Assembly (NCBI GenBank): GCA_023401925.1
Contig: JAEXDA010000043.1
Coordinates: 248,001-312,000, forward strand
Source: Bacillota bacterium
GTDB taxonomy: Bacteria; Bacillota; UBA4882; UBA8346
Direction: 5' to 3'
DNA length: 64,000 nt
Shown: positions 26,263 to 35,582 of the stretch, piece by piece
Layout of the letters: each line of letters opens with the position of its first letter
Position numbering within the stretch: the stretch's first letter is position 1
Position numbers and translations under genes: made by a program
Notes under the pieces: generated by a model
Seen by the model: only the letters and a program-made list of their open reading frames with translations
The model's database searches: none
Told to the model about the DNA's origin: nothing

Positions 26263-27297
26263 TTGGATCTTCCGTTTCAGGAGTTTTTCGAATTTATCAG
26301 CGACAAACAAAGATTTATCATTGGTTGTCATGTACACCCTGATGGGGATGCCATCGGTTCGACTTTAGCGCTAGGCAGAGCCCTCTCCCAAATGGGTAAA
26401 CAAGTTATTATGATTTGCAGTGATGGAGTACCGAATGTTTACCGTTTTTTAGAGGGTAGCGCCCTCATTCGGTCGGATTACAATTCGTCGGATTTTACGC
26501 CGGCGGATTGTAATTCAGCGGATTATTGTCCGAATCATTTTCAAGAACCTGAGGTCATAATTAGCGTAGATTGTGCCGAAAAAGAGCGTATTGCACTGCC
26601 GGAAGAAATTTTTAAAAAAAACCTGCCTATTATTAATATTGACCATCATAAAACTAATATTGGTTTTGGGCGGCTTAATTTAATCCAACCGGATGCAGCT
26701 GCCACGGGAGAAGTAATTTATCGTCTCCTAACATCCGGTGGCATTAAAATGGATAATAAAATTGCGGTTGCTTTATATACGGCTATAGCCACTGATACCG
26801 GTTTTTTTCGGTACCCTAACACTTCTTGGTATACTATGGAAATCGCTGCTGAACTTGTTAAAAACTATCAAGTTGATCTTGCCAAAGTGGCAGAACAAGT
26901 TCATGACCAAAAAAGTTACAATTCAATTCGGCTTCTGGGTGAAGTTTTGAATTCTATCCAAGTTGGGGTAGACGGTAAAGTAGCTTGGGCGGTTTTAAAC
27001 CAGCAAATGCTCGCCAAGTACCCGGTTGAAAATGAAGAGACTGAAAGTTATGTTAATTACGCCCGTTCGATTGAAGGAGTGGAAATCGGTATTTTATTTA
27101 AAGAATTCAAACCCGGTGAAATTAAGTTAAGTTGGCGCTCAACCACGGCAGTGGATGTCAGTAAACTGGCAGCCAATTTTGGAGGCGGGGGTCATGCCCG
27201 GGCCGCCGGATGTAATATAAACGGTCCGCTGGAAAGGATTATAACCGAGGTGCTAAACTATATCAGCGGTTATTACAAACAATGTGGCATGGAATAA
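26263..27297 (+). CDS. nrnA: DHH phosphoesterase NrnA (nanoRNase / pAp phosphatase)
   Basis: A 344-residue bifunctional oligoribonuclease/pAp phosphatase that degrades 2-5-nt RNAs and 3',5'-pAp. The metal-binding motifs are CHVHPDGDAIGS near residue 20, ISVDCAEKERI, and IDHHKTNIGFG. The C-terminal DHHA1 domain carries NFGGGGHARAAGC. The TTG start directly follows the rbfA stop. Residues 71-90 are an unusual insertion of four 5-residue repeats (SDYNS SDFTP ADCNS ADYCP) encoded by 15-bp repeats at 26473-26532, between the usual PNVYRFLEG and EPEVIISVD elements. Confidence 0.93.
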   Translation: MDLPFQEFFEFISDKQRFIIGCHVHPDGDAIGSTLALGRALSQMGKQVIMICSDGVPNVYRFLEGSALIRSDYNSSDFTPADCNSADYCPNHFQEPEVIISVDCAEKERIALPEEIFKKNLPIINIDHHKTNIGFGRLNLIQPDAAATGEVIYRLLTSGGIKMDNKIAVALYTAIATDTGFFRYPNTSWYTMEIAAELVKNYQVDLAKVAEQVHDQKSYNSIRLLGEVLNSIQVGVDGKVAWAVLNQQMLAKYPVENEETESYVNYARSIEGVEIGILFKEFKPGEIKLSWRSTTAVDVSKLAANFGGGGHARAAGCNINGPLERIITEVLNYISGYYKQCGME

Positions 27298-28208
27298 TAG
27301 TTGTTCATAAAGAACGAGGAATGACCTCCCATCAGGTTGTGGCTGTACTGCGACGGATGTTAAAGCAGAGTGAGGCTGGGCATACCGGAACTCTGGATCC
27401 GGAAGCAACCGGAGTCTTGGTGGTGGGACTGGGTCAGGCAACGCGTTCTTTTTCATTTTTAAATGAAGATTGTAAAGTATACCGTGGAGAAATCGTTTTG
27501 GGTCAAAGCACTGATACCCAGGATGCTACCGGCCAAGTGATTCAAGAGTGCCCGGATACTCAGGTGAAGATGGAAAACCTCCGAAAAGCCATGGATGGGT
27601 TAACCGGAACCATCAACCAAATACCGCCGATGTTTTCAGCAGTGAAAGTTCATGGACAAAAACTTTATGATTTGGCCCGTAAAGGGGTTACCATTGATAG
27701 GACGCCCAGGGTGATCGATGTCACCCAATGGGAAGTTTTAAATCCCAGGGAGAGTTATGGATTTAGAGATTCGGTAATTGTTGAAATAACTTGTTCCAAG
27801 GGTACATATATTCGAACTTTAATCCACGATTTGGGGACTTGTTTAGGTACAGGCGCTCATATGGGAGAATTAATCAGGCTTCGCTCAGGTAAATTCGATC
27901 TGGACCAATCATTAACAATTTCTGAAATTGAAAACCATTTAAAAAGGGGTACTCTTCATTCCCGGCTGATAACTTTGGGGGAAGCACTTGATCATTTGCC
28001 TTCGATGCAACCAAGCCCTGAAGATATATTAAAAATTCTTCACGGAGGTAAGATTTCATTTCAAAAATATCCCTGTGACTCCCTGCCCGGATCCTATGCA
28101 AAGTTTTTGAATAATTTATTGCAAGTTATTGCAATCGCTCAATTAACACAGGACAATACCGGGACTTATTTATATTGGCAACCTGTTAAGGTTTTTAATT
28201 ATCTATAG
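27282..28208 (+). CDS. truB: tRNA pseudouridine(55) synthase
   Basis: A 308-residue TruB, which makes pseudouridine 55 in the T loop of tRNAs. The catalytic Asp39 is in GHTGTLDPEATGVL. KGMTSH-type N-terminal sequence (KERGMTSHQVV), VHGQKLYDLARKG and CSKGTYIRTLIHDLG are conserved. The start ATG lies within the nrnA coding sequence (16-base overlap), implying translational coupling. The C-terminal part (about 225-308) is the PUA-like extension. Confidence 0.94.
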   Translation: MWHGIIVVHKERGMTSHQVVAVLRRMLKQSEAGHTGTLDPEATGVLVVGLGQATRSFSFLNEDCKVYRGEIVLGQSTDTQDATGQVIQECPDTQVKMENLRKAMDGLTGTINQIPPMFSAVKVHGQKLYDLARKGVTIDRTPRVIDVTQWEVLNPRESYGFRDSVIVEITCSKGTYIRTLIHDLGTCLGTGAHMGELIRLRSGKFDLDQSLTISEIENHLKRGTLHSRLITLGEALDHLPSMQPSPEDILKILHGGKISFQKYPCDSLPGSYAKFLNNLLQVIAIAQLTQDNTGTYLYWQPVKVFNYL

Positions 28209-28232
28209 CAAAGTGGAGGCGCGCGCGCGCTC

Positions 28233-29174
28233 ATGAAAATTTGGGAGAAGCTTGGAGAAGCAAAGCAGGATTTAACGAATACCATCAGTGCGGTTACGAT
28301 AGGAAATTTTGATGGAGTTCATCGCGGACATCAAATGATCATCCGTAGTGTGATAGAATTGGCAAGGCAGATATCCGGACAAGCAATTGTTGTTAGTTTT
28401 TCAAATCATACGGATGGTATCATCGGTGAGCGGCCTCCGTTATTGAATCAGCCGGTTATTCGCAAGGAACTACTTTCAAAATTGGGAGTAGACGGGCTTT
28501 TGGTTATTGAATTCAACCGGGAATTTGCGGAATTAACTCCGGAAATATTCTTTGAACAATGGCTGGTCAAAGGATTAAAAACCCGGGGGATTGTGGTTGG
28601 ATATGATTTTAAATTCGGTGCTGCCGGACGAGGGGATTATCAATTATTGCAACAACTTTGTAACCCCAAAGGTATTGTTCATAAACAAATCGATGCGGTG
28701 AGAGAGGATGGACAGATCATTTCCAGTTCAATGATCCGGCAGCTAATTTCTGCTGGAAAGATTGAGTTGGCCAATGAAATGCTGGGCTATCATTTCGAGA
28801 TCGTTGGAACCGTGACTCATGGTGAACAAAGGGGAAGAACTCTGGGTTTTCCTACAGCCAATATTCAATTGGATCCCCAATATTTGCTGCCGGCTTATGG
28901 CGTTTATCTTGTAGAATTTTTTGTTGGTGGCAAAACTTTTTCGGGCGTGGCCGGAGTGGGAGTAAAACCGACTTTTGGAATTTATGCGCCAATGATTGAA
29001 GTTTATGTTTTAGATACTGAACAGGATTTTTACAATAAAACAGTTCGAGTAAGGTTTCTGAAGTTTTTGAGAGCAGAGATTCAATTCACGGATGCGGATG
29101 CCTTAAAAAAACAAATTGCCGTCGATGTAAAAATGGCGCGGATTTATCTTCGGGTAACTACGGATGTCAAGTAG
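28233..29174 (+). CDS. ribF: Bifunctional riboflavin kinase / FAD synthetase
   Basis: A 313-residue RibF that phosphorylates riboflavin to FMN and adenylates FMN to FAD. The N-terminal nucleotidyltransferase domain shows TIGNFDGVHRGHQ, and VGYDFKFGAAGRGD follows. The C-terminal kinase domain has TVTHGEQRGRTLGFPTANI. It is the last gene of the operon. GGAGG lies upstream, but the spacer to ATG is an unusual alternating CG run at 28220-28230. Confidence 0.95.
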   Translation: MKIWEKLGEAKQDLTNTISAVTIGNFDGVHRGHQMIIRSVIELARQISGQAIVVSFSNHTDGIIGERPPLLNQPVIRKELLSKLGVDGLLVIEFNREFAELTPEIFFEQWLVKGLKTRGIVVGYDFKFGAAGRGDYQLLQQLCNPKGIVHKQIDAVREDGQIISSSMIRQLISAGKIELANEMLGYHFEIVGTVTHGEQRGRTLGFPTANIQLDPQYLLPAYGVYLVEFFVGGKTFSGVAGVGVKPTFGIYAPMIEVYVLDTEQDFYNKTVRVRFLKFLRAEIQFTDADALKKQIAVDVKMARIYLRVTTDVK

Positions 29175-29193
29175 AAATCCCGGAGTTCTTCGT

Positions 29194-29231
29194 AAAAAAT
29201 TAGGAGGCTGTCTCGTTTTGGGACAGCCTCC
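29194..29231 (-). terminator. Terminator for the leftward small gene
   Basis: GGAGGCTGTC at 29203-29212 pairs with GACAGCCTCC at 29222-29231. On the minus strand the stem is followed by TAATTTTTT (bases 29202-29194), a good T tract. On the plus strand no T run follows, so it mainly serves the minus-strand gene at 29242. Confidence 0.8.
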
Positions 29232-29241
29232 GGAGTAGGTA

Positions 29242-29415
29242 TTATTTGACCTTTGCAGTTTTACCCGAATTTCCTTGGGGACGCGGAGGAGTCTTACTTT
29301 GGGCTTCCCGCTGTATTCTGGCCTTTTCGGCCACAACTTTTTCCGCCTTATAGGCGTAGAAAGAGAACAAACTAAAAATACCAAGTACAATAATCACTGT
29401 AATGATTTGAAACAT
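29242..29415 (-). CDS. 57-aa single-pass membrane protein
   Basis: The protein has 57 residues: a hydrophobic N-terminal segment (residues 2-21), then a charged helix and a Pro/Gly/Lys-rich tail ending TAKVK. TGGAGGG lies 5 bases upstream of the ATG and a strong terminator follows the stop, so this is a well-bounded small gene. It resembles no family I can name; the layout recalls small membrane regulators. It lies opposite the end of the ribF operon. Confidence 0.75.
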   Translation of the reverse strand: MFQIITVIIVLGIFSLFSFYAYKAEKVVAEKARIQREAQSKTPPRPQGNSGKTAKVK

Positions 29416-29449
29416 CGAATGCCCTCCAATACTTGTAATATATTACAAA

Positions 29450-29836
29450 TCAATGCTGGGGGCAATCAAGATGTTCATCGGCATCACGGGTTTGACGGTA
29501 AAAAAATAAAAAAAACAAAATCATTACGATGTAAACGGACAATAAGGGATACCCAGACCATTTGCTTTGAAATATAGGCCCCATTATTGTGATTTTTGTC
29601 CCCGGGAAAGGCAGACTTTTCGGTCCATAGTTAGTAAAAAGCGACTCTAGGCGTGGCAAGCCATTCAATATTAAATCCGTTATTTCTTGTAAGTGCAGAC
29701 CGGGTATGAAAGGAGTATTGGTTAAGTCTTTATCCGTGGTTATGGTATAACCCAGTATACAACCTAAGATTATAATTACAAGCAGCAGGATAATAATCGA
29801 TTGATAAAACTTTTTCAAAATTTCCCTCACCGTCAC
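29450..29836 (-). CDS. Two-TM hypothetical membrane protein
   Basis: A 128-residue protein with hydrophobic segments near residues 12-32 and 98-113. The roughly 65 residues between them are presumably outside the cell (FIPGLHLQEITDLILNGLPR), and the tail is short and charged (RQTRDADEHLDCPQH). No family is recognised. It lies directly upstream of the 57-aa gene on the same strand (34-base gap), so the two are probably one transcript. Confidence 0.7.
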   Translation of the reverse strand: MTVREILKKFYQSIIILLLVIIILGCILGYTITTDKDLTNTPFIPGLHLQEITDLILNGLPRLESLFTNYGPKSLPFPGTKITIMGPIFQSKWSGYPLLSVYIVMILFFLFFYRQTRDADEHLDCPQH

Positions 29837-30206
29837 AATATCGTAATCGTATTATATCAGTCTTCGTGAATGGTATCAACATTCTTTCTTCGGGTCAGTA
29901 TTAAGATTTCTTGGGTCAAAAAATTTTTAGTCCCAATGAATCACAAACCCCTTGAATTCAAATTTATTGGCGAGTGAAAAATATTTTTGAAAGAAGCAAA
30001 ATGAGGTTAAATTATAGTTACAAAGGATATTTTTTTGGGAATTAAGGAGGATCTGAAATGATAATCGCGAAAAATAATCGTTGGGTATAACAAATTCCAA
30101 AAATTTCCAAATTTTATATGAATCCACCCTCTCATAGACATCGTTGTGTTTTCAAAGTCAAAACAACATATTGTGTAAAATACCAAAGATTAAAATAAGT
30201 CTTACC
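29837..30206. other. Upstream region of ppdK
   Basis: This AT-rich gap separates the leftward membrane-protein pair from ppdK. AAGGAGG occurs at 30043-30049 before ATGATAATCGCG, but the frame closes after ten codons. No gene or convincing promoter is seen. Confidence 0.4.
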
Positions 30207-30255
30207 GGGAAGAGTAAATGCGTGCCTTTGCGCATGAATACATTATACACTTCCC
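30207..30255 (+). promoter_or_regulatory. Leader hairpin before ppdK
   Basis: GGGAAG at 30207-30212 pairs with CTTCCC at 30250-30255, enclosing ATGCG at 30218-30222 paired with CGCAT at 30231-30235. It lies 35 bases before the ppdK ATG and just upstream of AGGAGG. It could be a 5' UTR control element; no known riboswitch is recognised. Confidence 0.4.
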
Positions 30256-30290
30256 TGGCTAATAAATCATAATACATAGGAGGAGTTTAG

Positions 30291-32933
30291 ATGGCAAAGT
30301 ATGTTTACCAGTTTAAAGAAGGAAATGCTTCGATGAAAAACCTTCTTGGCGGTAAAGGCGCTAACTTGGCCGAAATGACCGGTTTGGGTCTTCCCGTTCC
30401 GAGAGGATTTACGGTGACTACGGAAGCATGTACACGTTATTATCAAGATGGCAAAGTTATTGCCAAGGAGATCGAAGAAGAAATCTATACCATGTTAGAG
30501 AAGACTGAAAAAGAAGTGGGTAAGAATTTTGGCGATCCCGGCAACCCATTCTTGGTTTCGGTGCGTTCCGGAGCCCGGGCTTCCATGCCTGGAATGATGG
30601 ACACCATCTTAAACCTTGGTCTTAACGATGTAGTGGTTGAAGGTTTGGCTAAATTAACCAACAATCCTCGTTTCGCTTATGACAGCTATCGTCGTTTCAT
30701 CCAAATGTTCAGCGATGTCGTGATGGATGTCGAAAAACCGAAATTTGAAAAGATTTTGGATGCGGTAAAAGAAGAAAATCACGCCAAATTTGATACCGAT
30801 CTTACCGCTGATAATCTGAAGGAAGTCGTAAAACGGTTTAAAGAATTATATCAAAAAGAAAAGGGCACTGAATTCCCTCAAGAACCCAAAATTCAGTTAA
30901 TGGAAGCCGTCAAAGCCGTTTTTCGTTCCTGGGATAATCCCCGCGCGAACGTTTATCGTCGTTTGAACGATATCCCCGGTGATTGGGGCACTGCCGTGAA
31001 CGTTCAGGAAATGGTCTATGGAAATATGGGTGATGACTCCGGCACCGGTGTTGCCTTTACCCGCAACCCTTCAACTGGTGAGAAAAAACTCTATGGTGAG
31101 TTTTTAATGAATGCTCAAGGTGAAGACGTGGTGGCAGGTATTCGTACTCCGCAAACCATTGACCAAATGAAACAGATTAATGCCCAGGCTTATGACCAAT
31201 TTGTCAAAATCGCCGAGACCCTTGAACAACATTATAAAGATATGCAGGATATGGAGTTCACCATTGAAAAAGGTAAGCTCTTCATGCTGCAAACCCGTAA
31301 TGGTAAACGTACCGCCGCTGCGGCTCTTAAAATAGCCGTTGATTTGGTGGCGGAAGGAATGGCCACCAAAGCGGACGCCGTTATGAAGGTTGACCCCAAA
31401 CAATTGGATGCTCTTTTACATCCTAATTTCGAGCCGAAAGCATTAAAAGCCGCCGTACCGATTGCTAAAGGATTACCGGCTTCTCCGGGTGCAGCTACCG
31501 GTAAGATTTTCTTCGAAGCGGAAGAAGCCGTGAATGCTGTGAAAAACGGCGAGAAAAAAGTAATTTTGGTGCGCTTGGAAACTTCACCGGAAGATATCGA
31601 AGGAATGCATGTTTCCCAGGGTATTTTAACGGGCCGTGGCGGTATGACCTCTCACGCGGCCGTGGTTGCCCGTGGAATGGGAACTTGTTGTGTTGCCGGT
31701 TGTGGTGAAGTTAAAATCAACGATGAAGAAAAATATTTTATTGATAAAAACGGTAAGAAATATGTCGAGGGAGATTGGATTTCGCTCGATGGTTCAACCG
31801 GCAATGTCTATGGGGAACAATTACCAACCGTAGCCCCGGAAATGACCGGCGACTTCGCCACCCTCATGGGCTGGGCCGACGAACTGCGTACCTTAAAAGT
31901 CCGGACCAATGCTGATACCCCTAAAGATGCCGCAACGGCTATGAAATTTGGCGCGGAAGGTATCGGCCTTTGCCGTACCGAGCACATGTTCTTTGAACCG
32001 GATCGCATCCCTGCCATGCGCGAGATGATCGTAGCCCGGACCGAGGAACAACGCCGCAAAGCTCTCGATAAATTATTACCGATGCAACGCAGTGACTTTG
32101 AAGGCTTATTTACCGAAATGAAGGGCAATCCTGTTACCATCCGGTTCTTGGATCCTCCTCTTCATGAATTCCTCCCCACCGAAGAAGAGGATATTAAGGC
32201 GCTGGCTAAAGAAATGAATCTCAAATATGAAGAGCTGAAGGGTATTATTGCAGACTTACACGAATTCAACCCGATGATGGGCCACCGTGGATGCCGTTTG
32301 GCCGTTACTTATCCGGAAATGGCCGAGATGCAAACCCGTGCTGTTATTGAAGCTGCCATTAATGTCAATAAAAAGGGCATGCATATCGAACCGGAAATTA
32401 TGATTCCTCTGGTTGGTGAAGTCAAAGAGTTAAAATATGTTAAAGACGTTGTGGTCAAAACTGCGGATGAAGTGATCGCCAAAGCCGGCGTTGATATGCA
32501 CTACAAGGTCGGCACCATGATCGAGATTCCCAGAGCTGCTATCACTGCAGACGAAATTGCCAAAGAAGCTGAATTCTTCTCATTCGGCACCAACGACTTA
32601 ACCCAGATGACATTTGGTTTCAGCCGCGATGACGCCGGTAAGTTCTTGGATGAGTATTATAACAAAAAGATTTATGAGTCCGATCCCTTTGCCCGCCTTG
32701 ACCAAAACGGCGTTGGTAAATTGGTTGAAATGGCTGTTAAACTTGGAAAATCGGTCCGCCCTGATATCAAACTGGGTATTTGCGGTGAGCATGGTGGAGA
32801 TCCTTCTTCCGTAGAGTTCTGCCATCGCGCCGGTTTGAATTATGTTTCTTGTTCGCCTTTCCGGGTGCCAATTGCCCGGTTGGCTGCTGCACAAGCCGCT
32901 ATTAAAAAAGAGGGCGATCTTGGACAGAAGTAA
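30291..32933 (+). CDS. ppdK: Pyruvate, phosphate dikinase
   Basis: An 880-residue full-length PPDK interconverting pyruvate + ATP + Pi and PEP + AMP + PPi. The ATP-grasp-like N-terminal domain begins GGKGANLAEM, the phosphohistidine domain has GGMTSHAAVVARGMG (His455), and the C-terminal PEP-binding barrel has GLCRTEHMFFEPDR, EIMIPLV and FSFGTNDLTQM. In fermentative anaerobes it serves pyrophosphate-linked glycolysis or gluconeogenesis. AGGAGG is 8 bases upstream of ATG. Its codon use looks biased toward a high-expression set, and a strong terminator follows. Confidence 0.97.
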   Translation: MAKYVYQFKEGNASMKNLLGGKGANLAEMTGLGLPVPRGFTVTTEACTRYYQDGKVIAKEIEEEIYTMLEKTEKEVGKNFGDPGNPFLVSVRSGARASMPGMMDTILNLGLNDVVVEGLAKLTNNPRFAYDSYRRFIQMFSDVVMDVEKPKFEKILDAVKEENHAKFDTDLTADNLKEVVKRFKELYQKEKGTEFPQEPKIQLMEAVKAVFRSWDNPRANVYRRLNDIPGDWGTAVNVQEMVYGNMGDDSGTGVAFTRNPSTGEKKLYGEFLMNAQGEDVVAGIRTPQTIDQMKQINAQAYDQFVKIAETLEQHYKDMQDMEFTIEKGKLFMLQTRNGKRTAAAALKIAVDLVAEGMATKADAVMKVDPKQLDALLHPNFEPKALKAAVPIAKGLPASPGAATGKIFFEAEEAVNAVKNGEKKVILVRLETSPEDIEGMHVSQGILTGRGGMTSHAAVVARGMGTCCVAGCGEVKINDEEKYFIDKNGKKYVEGDWISLDGSTGNVYGEQLPTVAPEMTGDFATLMGWADELRTLKVRTNADTPKDAATAMKFGAEGIGLCRTEHMFFEPDRIPAMREMIVARTEEQRRKALDKLLPMQRSDFEGLFTEMKGNPVTIRFLDPPLHEFLPTEEEDIKALAKEMNLKYEELKGIIADLHEFNPMMGHRGCRLAVTYPEMAEMQTRAVIEAAINVNKKGMHIEPEIMIPLVGEVKELKYVKDVVVKTADEVIAKAGVDMHYKVGTMIEIPRAAITADEIAKEAEFFSFGTNDLTQMTFGFSRDDAGKFLDEYYNKKIYESDPFARLDQNGVGKLVEMAVKLGKSVRPDIKLGICGEHGGDPSSVEFCHRAGLNYVSCSPFRVPIARLAAAQAAIKKEGDLGQK

Positions 32934-32985
32934 AACCCATCTAAGGTAACAATGTTTCAGTGAATGCTTGGTTTCAGTAATGCAT

Positions 32986-33022
32986 GGGCAGGAGTGAAGG
33001 TTCGATTCGCTCCTGCTTTTTT
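32986..33022 (+). terminator. Terminator after ppdK
   Basis: GCAGGAG at 32988-32994 pairs with CTCCTGC at 33010-33016, followed by seven T. Confidence 0.9.
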
Positions 33023-33253
33023 TATTTTTGAAAGCGATTTTGGAATAATCTTTTTGTATTATTTGGCAGGAATTGACCATTGTTTGTAGAATTGATCGGT
33101 GGAAATTATCTGTTATGTAAATACATCAATCCACCTTCTTTTATTTCAACAAACACTTTCTCAATCTTCCCGGGCTTTAAAATTTTTCTTTTTTATGATG
33201 ATCAGCAAGATTAAACATCACCTTTCCGATATGAATGAAATGGGGTGATTTTT

Positions 33254-35419
33254 TTGTTCAAACAATCGGGCAAACAACCGGCAAAGGAGTCATTTAGCCA
33301 TTCGAGGCTTAGCTTTTTAGAAAAAAGCAATCATGCAATGGAAAGAGTTTTTAAGTTTTTTAATAAATTCCCGATTCGCAATCAAATTATTTTTTTCTTT
33401 TTAGTGGTTTCATTAATCCCTGTTTTTATTGTAGGTGTTCTTTCATACAGTAGCTCGAAAACCGCTATCACCAGTAAAATCGGAGAATACTCCCAGCACG
33501 AACTCTCTCAAACCGCTCAAAATCTGGAGATCAAACTTCAGAGTATCGAAAGTATTTCAATGCAATTAATCAGTAACAACCAATATAATGCTCTGATAAA
33601 AGAATATTGCAGCAGCATCAATACAAATCTGGAATTTGAAAAATATCAAAATCTCTATAACCTTTTGCAGTCAATGGCTTACAGCGATAAAAACAATTAC
33701 ATAATTTCTTTCATGTGTATGAACCAAGTTCCAAAACGAATAAGTAGTGATACTTCATTGCCGGATTCCTTTTTTAAAAATCCCCGGAGTAAACTTTTTA
33801 GAAATATTCTGGATGCAGATGGCAGAGTCGTTTGGTTTCAACAGAAAATGGTCAATCGAACTCAATATATCATTTTGGGCAGGGTAATCAAAGATGTAAT
33901 CACTGGTGAAAAGCTTGGAATTATATTGATTTTTATTGATGAAAAAACCATCAGCAGCGTCATGAATCCGGATATTGAATCCAATAGCGATCTGAAAACT
34001 CTCGGCAGTTATAACATTATCATCAATACCCAGGGGAGAATTCTTTCCAGTCCTTTATATTACAACGATATGGGTAAGAATATTCTTGAATTACTGCGCC
34101 ACCCTGGAAAACTCCGTCCTTTATTAAACGGACAAAAGGGAAAAAGCAGTTTTACCGACCGTATCAACAATCAAGAAGTGTTTTTAACTTGCAGGAAAGC
34201 AATGACTGACCGTGGTTGGTATTTAATCAGTGTGGCCAAAATTTCCTACCTTTACAAAGAAACAAGGGTATTGGGTTGGAAAACGATTTTGATAGGAATC
34301 GTATTTACATTGATAGCGATAGTTCTTTCCATTGTTGTAGCCTTAAATATATCGAATCCTTTAAAAATGGTTGTTTATTCCATGAAACAAGCGGAAAACG
34401 GGGATTTTAAAATTCGGGTTCATGTCAATCGCAGCGACGAGTTGGGGGTTTTGGGTTCAGGGTTTAATCATATGATGGAAAGAGTCGGTAATTTGCTTCA
34501 GGAAACCAAAAGTGCTATCGATACAGTTTTAGCTCATAGTAAGATATTGGAAGATAGTTCCTACCAATCAGCCAAAGCCGCTCAAGCGATAGCCGCAGCG
34601 ATGGAGGAAATCAGTCAAGGTACCAGTGAACAAACCAATGAGGCGGAAAAATCATCCCAAATGATGACTGATTTGGCTGCTCAAATTGAAACGGTCGTTT
34701 CCAAAACTACGGAAGTCGAACAAATTTCCGGGTTTGCCCGCGAATTGAGTGAAAAATCAAATCATGCGGTAGAGCAATTCATTGTAAAGTCCAAAGAGAC
34801 CGATGAAATTACCGGAACAATCATTCGAGATGTTTTCGATCTCAACAACAGCGCCGATGAGATTCGGGAAATCACCGAAACTATTACCGCCATTGCAGAA
34901 CAGACAAACCTTTTGGGACTCAATGCTTCCATTGAGGCAGCGCGGGCCGGAGAAATGGGCTTGGGTTTCGCCGTAGTTTCGGAAGAAATTAATAAATTGG
35001 CGATCCAATCCCGTGACGCCGCTAAAACAATTAATAATATTCTCTTGACTATCCAGTTGAAAACGCAAAGTTCCGGGAAAACCGCCGGGCAAGCTCACCA
35101 AATCATTGAGGAACAGAAACAGGCTGTTCAATCGGCAATGGCAGCCTTTGCCGAAATTTTCACCGCCACCGGTAATATTATTAGCCGAATTAATCTTGTA
35201 AGTAATATCATTGCCGAGATCAATCATCATAAAGAGCATACCATTCAATCAATTATCAATATCAGTTCCATTTCGGAGGAGACAGCAGGATCAGCCCAGG
35301 AAGTGTCGGCTTCAACAGAAGAACAAACGGCCTTAGCGGAACAAGTGCGCTCCCTTGCTAAACAATTACATAAAAGTGCCGAAAATTTAGCAGAAACCAT
35401 TGGTAAGTTTCAAATTTGA
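33254..35419 (+). CDS. Methyl-accepting chemotaxis protein with Cache-type sensor
   Basis: About 721 residues. A cytoplasmic N-terminus is followed by TM1 (FFFLVVSLIPVFIVGVLS), a large extracytoplasmic domain of about 270 residues resembling dCache, TM2 (TILIGIVFTLIAIVLSIVVAL), a HAMP segment and the signalling hairpin with NLLGLNASIEAARAGEMGLGF. TTG 33254 follows GGGGTGA; GTG 33245 is possible. The signalling domain differs slightly from the receptors at the window ends (LGLNAS rather than LALNAA) and matches the receptor at 38049 closely: the two are paralogues. The ligand is unknown. Confidence 0.92.
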   Translation: MFKQSGKQPAKESFSHSRLSFLEKSNHAMERVFKFFNKFPIRNQIIFFFLVVSLIPVFIVGVLSYSSSKTAITSKIGEYSQHELSQTAQNLEIKLQSIESISMQLISNNQYNALIKEYCSSINTNLEFEKYQNLYNLLQSMAYSDKNNYIISFMCMNQVPKRISSDTSLPDSFFKNPRSKLFRNILDADGRVVWFQQKMVNRTQYIILGRVIKDVITGEKLGIILIFIDEKTISSVMNPDIESNSDLKTLGSYNIIINTQGRILSSPLYYNDMGKNILELLRHPGKLRPLLNGQKGKSSFTDRINNQEVFLTCRKAMTDRGWYLISVAKISYLYKETRVLGWKTILIGIVFTLIAIVLSIVVALNISNPLKMVVYSMKQAENGDFKIRVHVNRSDELGVLGSGFNHMMERVGNLLQETKSAIDTVLAHSKILEDSSYQSAKAAQAIAAAMEEISQGTSEQTNEAEKSSQMMTDLAAQIETVVSKTTEVEQISGFARELSEKSNHAVEQFIVKSKETDEITGTIIRDVFDLNNSADEIREITETITAIAEQTNLLGLNASIEAARAGEMGLGFAVVSEEINKLAIQSRDAAKTINNILLTIQLKTQSSGKTAGQAHQIIEEQKQAVQSAMAAFAEIFTATGNIISRINLVSNIIAEINHHKEHTIQSIINISSISEETAGSAQEVSASTEEQTALAEQVRSLAKQLHKSAENLAETIGKFQI

Positions 35420-35454
35420 AGGAAATTGTTAGGTTGCTAATCGTACCATTTTAT

Positions 35455-35494
35455 AACCGGTTCTTTGTTTTTGAAACAAAGAATCGGTTTTTTG
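35455..35494 (+). terminator. Terminator after MCP
   Basis: The sixteen bases at 35455-35470 pair with 35474-35489 (one G-T pair), with a TTG loop and a T tract ending at 35494. Confidence 0.88.
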
Positions 35495-35582
35495 TAAAGA
35501 GCGCGAATATGACTATGATTAAACAGGAATTTTTGCAGCTATATCGAATTGATATAAAAAATCCTTACATGAGGTGTTGACA

